Positions 44,301 through 55,507 of a stretch of 64,000 bases of DNA are shown here, in pieces (positions within the stretch are counted from its first letter, which is position 1; every line of letters starts with the position of its first letter). The stretch lies in assembly GCA_033557465.1 (NCBI GenBank), contig CM066032.1, forward strand, positions 445,840,270 through 445,904,269, in the 5' to 3' direction. Position numbers and translations under genes: made by a program. This DNA comes from Ichthyophis bannanicus. Its lineage: Eukaryota; Chordata; Amphibia; Gymnophiona; Ichthyophiidae. Below the pieces are notes generated by a model that did no database searches, was not told the origin of the DNA, and was given only the letters and a program-made list of their open reading frames with translations.

Positions 44301-45879
44301 TCTAGCTGCATAAACTGCATGTATAACTTTGAAGTTATATGTATATAGTCAGCAGTGGCACTTTTCCTTAAAAAAAATTATACGATCATCAGTCTGCTGA
44401 TAATTTTAATCTTAGAATATTCAGATGTACCCAAAGTTGAAAAGTCTAACTTTATTTGAAGAAAAAATATATAAAACCTTAAAAAAAAAAGATTTTCAAT
44501 AAAAAAGGATTTATGCATATAGTAAGTAATGTCAACTTGCCAAGGTCTAACCCTGCCAGGGCTTTGTGATCCTCCCAGGAGCCTTGATTTGCTTTCTTGT
44601 GTCATCTGGATGGTTTTACATTATATTGATTTTATGTTATGTGATATTATGCTATTTGTTATTATAACAACTTGTTTTTATATGCTTGGACCCACTCTAG
44701 ATTACCACAATTCCACAGCAAGGCCCAGATCATGGCTGTAACTAAGTAATATGCATGACATTTTGGGGCTCCTAATTGCTCATACTCATCATAGGGAAGG
44801 TCAAAGGTCAAACCAAGGATCAATCTCTTTCTTAATTATCCAGTAGAATTTTCAACAGAGTAGCTATTATTTTCACGCGTGACAATCTGTACTTTTAAAG
44901 AAATGCTGCCTAGTTATCAGCTTGAATTGAGCTGTTCAGAAAGCTAAAATTATATAGCACTTTGAGGTCATGCAAAGACCACTCAGACAATACGAGTTAC
45001 AAGATGAGAGTTCCATATAGCGTTTGACAAACTGCAGCAATAGAATGAACAGCTTCATAGCACGATTCCTAATTTAGCACCATCCTTCATGGTCATTTCC
45101 CTTCTTGACTTTCTGTTTCCTATATCTGCAAAAAGCTAAAGGCCTATATATTCCACCCTTGACTTTTATTCTAGGAGCAAAATGGCTTTCACCTTAATAA
45201 GCACAGGTCTCTATGGTACAAGAACAACAGAGAGAAAAGGTCTTACCATGATTAGAATGTTAAGAAAAAAGGTTCTTTGCCATATTAAAAAGCTCACGGC
45301 ATCAACACAATGGAAAATACAGTATGAGAAAAGATGAAGGAAGAGGCCAAAATTTCACCTATACCTATTCACTAATCTATCCAATATTCTCAGTATAGGC
45401 AGGGTGCAAATTCATTTATTTGACAAGGCTAAATGTTTCATTAGTCCTGCTAAAAAACACTATCCACAATTTACAAATACAGCATATGGACAACTTATCT
45501 ACCTTGTTTTATTGTCTAATGGGCATATTTATTAACATGTGCTACCACGTAGTACATTAACGCCATTAATGAACATTCATAAAATGCATAAAAGGGGTCT
45601 TGTGGTAAAATGATTTGCATTAAGAGGGTTATTTGAGAAGCATTCCCATATGAAAATAGCAGCAGTTATGCATGCAGATTGGAATATACATCTAAATGCA
45701 AATTGAGAAAGCTGCAAGTTACAAGTGGTGATCCACACCTCAAGAAGTCATCAAGGTGGCATGGTTAGGGCTTGAAGATGGAATGGTTTGGGTGGACCTA
45801 CAATACTGATGTGTATTCTTCATTTTGCAAGAGGAATACATGCCGAGCAAAAATATCTAGATGTCAGTATTTACAGTTG
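41313..45879. other. Unassigned intergenic DNA
   Basis: Mostly AT-rich unique sequence. 43770-44080 is purine-rich and gives long Ser/Phe/Leu-rich open frames on the minus strand. 45515-45640 ('GGGCATATTTATTAACATGTGC') resembles palindromic MITE ends without a clear partner. No gene recognised. Confidence 0.5.
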
Positions 45880-46640
45880 CCCTGAAGCAGGAGGGGATCA
45901 GGCCTACTGGAAGGGGCAGGTGTATAGACCAAGGTCATCCCCCACCCTGATCACTCCTTCCCTCATGCCATTCAAGCCCAACATCTGACTTCTCCCCTTG
46001 ACCCCCAAACATCCCATATCTTTTCCAGTCAGCCTTCCTGACATTAAGATCACTCCACCCAACATCCCTGGCATGAAGAACTCCTTTATGGCCCCTCAGA
46101 CCTCCCCAATCCCTTCTCAAGTCCCTACCAGGGTTTCTGGTGTCTAATGTGAGCAGCACTGATCCCTGCTATCTGTCCTGTTCATGGCGACCCTGGGTAG
46201 CAAAATGATGCCTGTGCCCCATAGCAATAATCTTGTGGTACTACTGCTGGGTGTCAATACCTTGAGATTACTGCTAGGGGTCATGGGCATAATTTTGGAA
46301 CTCAGTACTGCCAAGAGCAGGAGCAACTGGGGATTGCTCCTGCTTCCACTAGATACCAGGAACCCCAGCAAGAGCCGGGATGGCTTTGGGGTGTAAGAGA
46401 GTCTGCCAGGGGGTGGGTTGGGGAGGATCCTGATGCCAGATGGAGTAGTTGAAAAAAAGACTGAATGTTGGGACCGGGGTCAGGGGGTGATCAGGGGGTG
46501 GAGGAACTGGCACTGCTGGCAGGAGGAGATCAGGGTGTGTGTGGATAATCAGGAGCAGCAATTTAAAAAAAACTGCTCCCGCGCACATATGAGGTAATGC
46601 TGCACGTTTGTCCTTTGTAAAATCACTGCTCCTGCTGGAC
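45880..46640. repeat. Inverted-repeat (fold-back) element, degenerate
   Basis: 'CCAGGGTTTCTGGTGTCTAATG' (46129-46150) pairs loosely with the reverse complement of 'CACTAGATACCAGGAACCCC' (46348-46367). Further out, 'CCCACCCTGATCAC' and 'GCCCAACATCTGAC' on the left are mirrored by 'GTGATCAGGGGGTGG' and 'GAATGTTGGGACC' on the right. The outer limits are uncertain. Confidence 0.5.
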
Positions 46641-49584
46641 ATGGCGAGACAGTCCTGCATGCTCTTTCACACAAGAGGATCTGTGTTTGGCAGAGCCTTT
46701 GTAAAATACAGTGTGACTATTTCATGTCCTGACCTAGACATCTGAATTCTGTTGTGTCCTCTCTGAAAGTGGCCTTCACCCAAGTTAATGCGTACAAAAC
46801 CAGTAAATGCTCATCGGTAACTCTGCTTGTTTATGGGAACTGAGAATCCATTGAACATAGTATTGTTCACTCTCTGTACCAAGTAGTGCCATAAAGCTCA
46901 AAGCAGATAATTCCTTTAATACATTAGAAATAGCAAGGCTGACACAAAAGGTTAATTGAGTCTCCTTGCCCCTATCATAAAAATCAATTTTAAATGTCTC
47001 TAACTAAAATTCAATGGTTATTTTACAATATACCAGAACATAAATAACAGGAACTGTTCATGTTGACTAAGTTACAAACCAGTTACTTTCATGTTAACAA
47101 TTCTACGTTTATCTTACAGTTGCTCTACTCATTCCAAAGGCATTGCTTAGTGTCGTAAAAGATTACTTCCAGCTCAGCCATGCCTAGAGTTGAAGATGTC
47201 TGTTTTATTACTACCCAGCCACAGTGTACAATGAAAGAACCTCTAGATGCTACAGAGTTAACATTTGTTCTCCCCTGGTTGCTACTGTTCAGTGTATTTT
47301 GGGATCACATTTATCCTATATGGCTTCACTGAATATACTATCTGCTACTGACCGCTGCTGCTGCCACTGTCCATTTAGTTTAATCGTAGCTTAAAGCATC
47401 TACATTGCAGCTGAGTATTGCCACTATGCAGCTAGTTTGGGGTTGCTGCCTTTGCTCTACCCTTCATTATACAGATAAGGTCAGGGTGGCTAAAATCGAT
47501 AGAGTGGACGAATATGGGGCCACCAGTAAATGTATAACCCCTTCTGAAAATTGGCTGACATGTTAAAAACACGGTGTTCATTATGCAAAACCGTAAACTC
47601 GGGTGCAGTGACGACGGCATGGCAGAGTAACGAGATGCTGATGTCTTTCTGCCTGCAACAGCAAAGCTAGGCTTGTGCTGCGTTAAGCACTAGGTGGCCC
47701 TGATGAGGAAAGAGGCACGGTGCAGATGTGCACAGCAGTGGCAGTCATCCATCTGTCAATTATCCTGACAATTCAAATACCTGTTGTATTCAAACACTAA
47801 TTAACCTTTTTATACCAACAAACCCATCAACACTTTAAGCAAACAAGCATGGATTCTTGTAAAAAATGCTACAGAAGAATTTATAGGGCAGGGTTTTTTT
47901 TTAATACAAGTAGGCCTTATTTTAAAAGCAGGAGTTGGTTTATGTGAGGTTGTATATATTTGAGACAAGAAGATGTGTGATGTGACGTGTCCATGACATA
48001 ACAAGCTAATATATCCTTTGCATCTTTCCAGAGGCTATACTGTGCGTACTTTTTATGTTTTAAACTGTCTCTCATTGGTCATATTTTCCTAGCCCCCAGT
48101 TAATCATTTGAGAGCAGCTTCTAGTACAAAGAGCGCCCTAATGACAGCAGGTGGAGCAGAAGCAGCCTTAGTCAAATACTTGTTGATATGATTCAAGAGC
48201 GCTCAAGGCCATCTGATGCCAGGGAGCTGCGTGAAAAAAAATCAGCAGAGACCTAACCTAGCTAATTGTCTCCCTTGATTGTGACGGCTCCGATTAGAAG
48301 AATAATCAGCTTTCAACAGCCAGCAGGCAAAAATGCCAACTGAGGTTTTGGGTTTTCTTTTTTTTTTTTTATTAAATGATGAACGGCAGAATGATGCCAG
48401 AGCGCATCACCAGTTCCCTCTTCCTAACATTAAAGGGGTTCCAATAAGAACAAAGCCAATAATTTCTTTCAGAATTAGCCTAAACGTTCTCCTTCTGTCA
48501 CTTGGAAATAGCTTTTATATAAACGAAAGCAAATGTGGATTTCCTGCTCCTCCTGTACACCAAGATCCAATCATAATTTGTCACTGAAAAACCCAGACTT
48601 GTTGAATAATGTATGGTATATAATTTATGCTAAATCAAATCAATACATGTTTTCTGCATAAAATATGAATACCCTTTAATATGCTTCTGAATACCCACTA
48701 TTCTTGTCTTTAAAACTATTCAAAACCCTCCAAGGTAAAATTAAGTACTGCTGATCTCAAAACCATGAGGGCTTAGGTCTGATACAACACTTTTTTAAAG
48801 AATGTCTTTCAATTATATTTTTGCATTCTTAATCAAGATGAGGATTTCATACACAGAATGCAAACAACTGCATAAAGATCGCACTTGTACCATATTAACA
48901 ATAAGAAGTATTAACTTGGTAGTAAGAATATTATTTTTTATATCTGAGCAGTTCAAAACAACGAACAATGGACAGCACAGATCTACTTTCTCTACAGGCT
49001 CATTTCTGGTTGATATGTAGCAAATGGTAACAACTTTATTTCCTTTCACCTTTTTAACACTATCAAGAGATGAGTTCAGCTGGCACTTCTCAAGTGAGCT
49101 GCTAATAAGGTAATATTAAGCTGCCACCTATAAGCATATACTCTCAGGCCTCAGATGTCTCAAGCATGTCACAGGATATGGGTTTACGTGCTAGCGTGGT
49201 TACATATTGATTCACATCCGTCATGTTGACAAAATGTCTCAGGGCCAAATGTGCAAGGTAAAAGGAATTTAATAAAAACCATGTGTTACTTCAAGAGGAT
49301 CTGATTAAAATGAGATACATAATATTCTGTGACTGGAAAGAAGGGGTCCCACCGCTCCCTGGCTAGTGCTCTCCTTGTCACAGAGTGCTCTTCCTTTGTG
49401 TAATGAATAGAAAGTATCAGCCTGTCCATTAGTGTGAAAGCAGAAATATGCAGACGAGCGGCCACGTTTTTCAAAAATTACCTGGCTTAATTCTTGGTGC
49501 TACTGCTTCCTTCTTTAGTCTTGCTCCTACTTTAACTATAGGACAAGGTCAGAAGATCTCCAAAGGAAAATAAAGGGACTACAG
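46641..49584. other. Unique DNA, possible conserved non-coding element
   Basis: No gene or repeat recognised. 48090-48590 is a long repeat-free stretch ('GCTAATTGTCTCCCTTGATT', 'GATTAGAAGAATAATCAGC', 'CCATCTGATGCC') that looks like enhancer-type conserved sequence. This is an impression only. Confidence 0.35.
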
Positions 49585-49655
49585 TAGTTGATATGGAAGA
49601 ACAGACTAGATAGGCCATATGGTCTTTTTCTGCCGTCATGTTTCTACTTCTCATC
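49585..49655 (+). mobile_element. CR1-like LINE 3' end fragment
   Basis: 'ACAGACTAGATAGGCCATAT', 'GGTCTTTTTCTGCCGTCATG', 'TTTCTAC' match the 3' terminus of the LINE ending at 25390. Only the last 70 bp are present. Confidence 0.82.
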
Positions 49656-52121
49656 ATAACTAGGGTTCCTTCCACTTTTTCTTTAAATGTATTTGAAAAA
49701 TCCAGCCAAGTTCAGACCGAGAAAGCAATGTGCATACTTTTATACCTATATGCGGTATAAAATTAACCTCTCTAGAGGCAGCACTGACAAGGTATCACAT
49801 CTAGTGTTCTTCCTCCCAGCAGGCTGCTCCTTTTTTGAATCATGGGACTTTGACACAGTTGGTCAGTGATTTCTAAAAACGTCTGTCTCAATCTTCAGCA
49901 CTGCACGATTAGCCCAACCAACATGCGGTTTTGGAAACTATCACAGTGCCAGCATTTAAGGAGCAAACATGCTGGCAGAAGTGCAATAGCGAGACTTGAT
50001 TTTGCTAAGGAACCCTATCCATTCAGAGGTCTAATTGTGTCAGTGGATAGAGCACCCAAAGGATTAAAAAAATATCGATATCGCTATCTCCTGAATCCAC
50101 CTGAGGTCTGCACTGTGACGAGGTTATGCTGCAATGTCAATCTGCAAACAAGCACCCCTATTTTTGTAAGATTCAAAACAGTAGGAGTAACTGGGGGAGT
50201 GGTTGTGAGAGAAGCTTTCAAACACACCAATTCTGTCTTGTAAATTTCTATTTTTAATAGTATTGATGCATTAAATCAACTCATAGGGCCCTGTTTGCTA
50301 ATGATATTGTCCCATTTTGTGTCTATGGGAAAAATATTTAGTAAACAGGGCCCATAATCTCGCCTTTCATAAACCCAATCTGGCATGCTTTAAATTTTCT
50401 TCCTTAGAACAGTGAACCAATTCCTCTTTAGTGACATTTTCATGCTCTAAGGCAGAGAAAGCTACATAACCAGAGAAACCAGTAGCAAATACACAGCAAA
50501 GCAGAGAAAGAATAGTGTGACCCATTTATAACCCCCTTATTAGGAGAATGTTTCCCCCATTGGAAGAAACCATCTACTAATTCTTCCCCTCTTCCCCCTT
50601 GTAACTGACCATAACTGTCAGATCCCTTTCACTCCACTGAACATACACTAAATGCTGACATAGACCCATCCTTGCTTTGAGAGTTCATCCCAGCCTGATA
50701 ATGGAGAATTTCCTACATTCAGCTCTGTGCAAACTGCCTTATTCACAAGAATTGTAATGAGCTGTAAAAACCAACACTTGAGTCCAGCTAGCCTCAGCAA
50801 CCATTCAAAACTGCTGCAATATATTACCACATCGATTCAGTAGAGCACGACGGTCTGATTTGGAAAGGTTTCAATGTCAAAATGTCAGTTTCTAACAGAG
50901 AGAAATGATTTGGGGAGAGCAGATTGTATTTTTTTTTATTTTATCATTTTACTGGTTTGCTTTTTTCCATAGTGTTGATTTTACAAATTTATCAACCCTC
51001 AATGTATTTTTGAAATCTTGCTTTCTCTGTAAAAGTCCCATGCTCCTGAGGGTATCTCATCCCATTCCATTTTCAAAAGGTCTTGGTTTACAGCAAAGTG
51101 ATTAATGAGGTGAGAGGGGCTGGACAAAAGATTTGTCAATTCTTTTAGTGCTATCCTATACAATGTGTTGCATAAACAAGGTCTTTAAGTCATGCTAGCC
51201 TCTAGATAATAAGTATCTGGCATGATCAGATTTATTTTAAGGGAAAACTCCTTTTCTGTAGCAATCTGAAAAATCATCTACTTTTTTTTTGTTGTTGCTA
51301 ACACGTCACAACTAGGTTTTTTTTTGTATGTTAAAATAGAAAAATGGCACTGATTTCTTTACAGTAAGCTACTGCATTTCAGATCTATTCTGAGTCATCT
51401 GTTCACACACTGTAATCCATCCGGACAGGACATGTTCAAACAAGTAAAGCAGAAGGGTGCACACAATACTTAGATTATAGCCAAACATGAAAAATTAGGC
51501 TATACTGGCAAACGTCTGTTCCATCAGCAATCATGTATGATATTTTTTGTCAATTCTTTATATAACTCAAAGAGGACTTTTTCCCTATTTACGAATTCTT
51601 TTGCAGTAAGTCTCACACACTAATCTGTACTATTACAGCCTAGTGCCACCTGCTGGACCTGTAGGTCAGTGAGCCTCCCAACTTTCACAATGAGCTTTGC
51701 TTGGACTAGTGCTGTTCTTTCTACTAGTCTGATATGTCTAATTTGTCCACTAATTGTCTCAGAAAAACATCAGTGTACAAAGTCACTGCTTCCACTTACT
51801 CCAACAAGATACAAGACAGGCAGTAAAAAAAAAACAAAAAAAACAATTAAATGATCAGATTATAAAATGATAGTACAACTCTTTTCAATGCCTCACTGTG
51901 TATCTGCACTATTAAGTATTTGCCACTGCAGTGCCTTGCCTGGGTGAATTAACGATGACCTTTGAATGCTGAATCTGACTTGCTGATTCTCACTTGTCAG
52001 TCTTCTAGTGTTTCATGAAATTGAGCAATGACATCCGGATAGTGTTCTGTAATTGATGCATTTATTTTTTTCAGCTCGTGATATTTTTTTGACAAGAGTG
52101 ATAACTATAATGAAACTCAGC
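49656..52121. other. Unassigned intergenic DNA
   Basis: AT-rich, with one small MITE at 50286. A 125-codon plus-strand open frame at 49866-50243 has no recognisable domain and no exon context. 51630-51665 contains 'TAGTGCCACCTGCTGG', a common fragment of repeat origin. Confidence 0.45.
50286..50353. repeat. 68-bp palindromic MITE
   Basis: GGGCCCTGTTTGCTAA and the reverse complement GGGCCCTGTTTACTAA differ at one base; inner TTGTCCCAT and ATGGGAAAA extend the pairing. TA lies just outside each end. Confidence 0.85.
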
Positions 52122-52129
52122 CTGTAAAG

Positions 52130-52308
52130 CAGGGCTGCCCAGGTCCATCCTGAGAACCCCACAGCCCTTTGGGCTTTCAGGATATCCACAACGAATATGC
52201 ATGAATACAGGAAACTCAACCTATGCTAATTTTTTTCATGCACATTCGTTGTGGATATCCTGAAATCAAACTGTCTGTAGTAACCAAGGGCAAGTTTGGA
52301 AAGCCCTG
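52130..52308. mobile_element. hAT-like palindromic MITE
   Basis: 179 bp. Ends CAGGGCTGCCCAGG and (reverse complement) CAGGGCTTTCCAAA; inner arms TTTCAGGATATCCACAACGA and TCGTTGTGGATATCCTGAAA pair perfectly. Flanked by 8-bp direct repeats CTGTAAAG (52122-52129) and CTGTAAAC (52309-52316). The ends, 8-bp duplication and palindrome indicate a hAT-type non-autonomous element. Confidence 0.92.
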
Positions 52309-52316
52309 CTGTAAAC

Positions 52317-52924
52317 TACTAGCTTTTCCAGTTTAAAAAGTATATTGGTCAATTTTCAGCAGTCAACCGACTACATAACTTTAGATGGATAAAGTATTCA
52401 TTTAAAACTGCTGTGCGGATTTTCAGTATGCTGAAATGAAGCATTGTCTTGGAAAAATTCACATATAGCCAGGAGGGTAATTGCATAACCATTTGTGGCA
52501 TGCAAAACATTGAATTGCATGCGTAGAAGGCCTCTTATAAAATTAAGTCATACCTAGAAGTATGCAGCGTGCAAGCAGATGACCATTTGGGGCAAAGGGG
52601 CAAAGTTTCGGCAAAGCAAGGGCAGACTCACAATTTACATGCACATGCTTGTAAAGTACCCACTAACGTTTATGCCTGCTCCTTAAAAGAGCTTCCCAAG
52701 ATGGAATCTATCCATTTATCTCTTTGGGGTTCCTTTGCCTCCAGGTTTAACGCTTACATCACTTGTCTAAACAAAACAATCTGTGTCGGCAGCAATAAAA
52801 AGTCTAATTCCCGAGATTTTTCCAGCCCAAGAGTGAGAAACATGCAAAATAATGGCAAATAAGACCATATGGCCTATCCAAACCAGAAGCCCAATCTCTA
52901 CTACCCCTTTTTCATAGCAACAGA
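52317..52924. other. Unassigned intergenic DNA
   Basis: No gene recognised. Starts with 'GGTCAATTTTCAGCAGTC', which looks MITE-like but lacks a found partner. Confidence 0.4.
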
Positions 52925-53368
52925 GGGCGCAATATTCAGCCCGCAGCGGTCAGTACTTATAAAGCGCCTGACCATCACAGGCAAAAGTGAAACCAGATAT
53001 CCAGTGCTGGACACCAGATATCCACTGGCACTGAATATCTGGTTTCGTCACCAACCTCCTTTGTTGTCTGGTCAGTGGCAATATTCAGCCATTAACCGGT
53101 TAGCAAAACTGCATAAAGTTAGGACAGCCATTGAGCTTTTCTAACTTTATGTCATTTCCTATCCAGTTAGTGGGCTGAAAATCGTCATAGACCATTTAGG
53201 TGCCAGTACCTCCTCAGTCCTGCCTGACACTATCTGGATTATGCCAAGGTGTTTCTTGGGGATATTCATTGGAACTGGCCCAGTAACGCTGAATATTAGG
53301 ATCAATAAGGTTTATGCAGTTAGCAGATCCTGTTAACCGAATGAACCCTTCTGAATAATGGGCCAAGA
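52925..53368. repeat. MITE of the CAATATTCAG family, copy B
   Basis: Left 'GGGCGCAATATTCAGCCCG', right 'CTGAATAATGGGCC'. Internally it has paired 'GAAACCAGATATCCAGTGCTG' and 'CACTGAATATCTGGTTTC', and 'AACTGCATAAAGTTAGG' and 'CTAACTTTATG'. Related to the copies at 25433 and 54148. Confidence 0.6.
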
Positions 53369-54147
53369 GTACTAAAGACATTGTTTTTCCCAGGCCAATA
53401 TAAGGCTCACCAAGGATCAAACCCATGATTGTTGAAAGTAGATGCTAGAGACATGCAGCTAAAGTCACAGGACCAATGAATAGAAAACAAGGCTTCTGAA
53501 AAGATCCCAGTTCACAGTTTACCAAGAGAGAATGTAAATTTTAAGATGCTATTTAATTCCTCTTGGGCTATCATGCAGTTCTTCTGCAATACTTTCCTGT
53601 CCTCTGGAGTTATATCTGTTCTGGGTCCACCTTCTCATCATGAGGGTTATACAGGAGCTCTGTAATCCAAATATTAAATATCAATGTCCCCTCACAGTCT
53701 GCATGGACCTTTCAGAATCCATGTACCAGAGTCTAGACCCAGAACATGATGTTCCTCCTCTCCTGTTGATCCTCTTCATCCCAAAGTGCATACACAGAAA
53801 GCTGCTGCCAAGTTCTTTTGGACCAGCATTTCTGTTCCTCTGAACACAGACGCGCTGGCCTTAACCAGCCAGCATTCAGGCTCAGCCTCATTCCATAGCC
53901 TCTTTCTGATCAGCCTGCCATCTTTAAAATGTCCTTCTAGAACTAAGCCTTTCCTTTCCTATGCATGCACTAAGATTTAGACCGGCAGCATGTGAGTAAG
54001 CACAAATATTTAAGATAGTCAAGAGGTTCACTGATCTACAGATTGAGCAGGTATTGCACTATGTCTATAGTATAGCCTGAGTGAGATACTACATGATTTG
54101 CTTTTAAATTCAATTTTGGCATTATCTGACTTTCCAAGATGCGATGG
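53369..54147. other. Unassigned intergenic DNA
   Basis: No gene or repeat recognised. Confidence 0.45.
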
Positions 54148-54600
54148 GCCCAATATTCATTTGCAACGGCTACGTACCTCTATGGCGCATAGCTATCTCT
54201 GCCAAAATTTAACCCCATATATTCAATGCCGGAGTCATATGAGGCTCCAGCACTGAATATCTGGGGTGGCTGCACAGCCAATGACGTCACAGAAGCTAAC
54301 TGGACAGGGGTGATATTGAGCTGCTGCCCAGTTAGCTCCCAGGGGTAAAGACAGACCAACTCTTGCTGCGCCCATCTTTACCCGTGGGTCATTAACCAGG
54401 CAGCGGTGCAATATTGCTGCTGCTGCCCAGTTAGCTCCACCCCCAGAACACCTCCAACATGTCCCGATGCTAAGCGGTTAGCATCAGAGCGTGCAGCAGC
54501 GTTAATCAAGGAAATTCAGAGGCACAACCGTGTTAGTATCTCTGAATATCTCTCTAAGCATTATTTGCCTTTGAATTTTGGGCCCAATATGTTTTATTCT
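54148..54600. repeat. MITE of the CAATATTCAG family, copy C
   Basis: TGGGCCCAATATTCA on the left and the reverse complement TGGGCCCAAAATTCA on the right (ending at about 54587) give 15-bp inverted ends with one mismatch. Internal 'TATTCAATGCCGGAGTC' and 'CAGCACTGAATATCTGGG' match copy A. Confidence 0.75.
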
Positions 54601-55221
54601 ACCATGATATTGTGTCTGGCCCAATGATTTGATATGATTTTAGAACAAAAAAGGGGCCCATATAAAATCATAGAAGAACATAATAATTGTCATACTAGGT
54701 CGGACCAAGGACCCATCAACCAGTATCCTGTTTCTAGCAGTGGCCAGTCCAGACCACAAAGTACAGGCTAGATGTCATGCTACTTACCCTCGAGGATAAG
54801 TGGTGGCTTTCCCCAGGTCTCTCTTAATAACCGTTAATTGACTTTTTCTCTAGGAAGTTGTCTTAAACTTTGTTTAAACCCAGCTATGCAAACTGCTTTT
54901 ACCACACCCCCAGGCAACAACTTCTAAAGCTTACCTATGTGTTGAGTGAAAAAATATTTTCTTAGTTTGTTTTAAATGTACTACTTTGTAAGTTCATGGC
55001 ATGTTCCCTCGTCTTTGTACTTTCTGAAAGAGTAAAGAGATCCATCCATGATTACCTGTTCCACTCAGGATTTTATGGTTCTCTATTATGTCTCCCTTTG
55101 GCCTTCTCTTTCCCAAGCTTAAAAGCCCTAACCTCTTTAGCCTTTTCTCACAGAAGAATTGCTCCATCCCCTTTATTATTGTAGTCACTTTTCTTTATAC
55201 CTTTTCTAATTCTACTATATC

Positions 55222-55318
55222 AATCATTCTATCAACAATTAGCCGCCTGAGTGAAGATCAAACACAGTTTAGGACAACTATCCACAGGGCTGCCATTAGT
55301 TGACACTGATTCAACAGC
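55222..55318 (+). mobile_element. RTE-like 3' tail fragment in LINE copy 3
   Basis: 'TTCTATCAACAATTAGCC', 'CAGTTTAGGACAACTATCC' and 'GCCATTAGTTGACACTGATTC' match the minus-strand 3' UTR of the RTE-like fragment at 36100-36190. It replaces part of the LINE RT coding region. Confidence 0.72.
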
Positions 55319-55507
55319 TTTTAATAACGATTTTGTTCTTTATAATGGTTTCTACTGTTTTCCCCAGCACTGATGTCAAACTCAGCGGTCCATAGTTACC
55401 CAGATCACCTCTTGAATTCTTTTAAAAAATTGCCATTATATTGACCATCTGACCATCCTCCAATCTTCAGGTACCGTAGATGATTTTTAGAGATTACTAA
55501 TAGCATA

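Noticed and set aside
49866..50243. 125-codon plus-strand open frame as a gene
   Set aside because: No recognisable domain, no splice or promoter context, and composition like the surrounding unique DNA; length is within chance expectation for this window.
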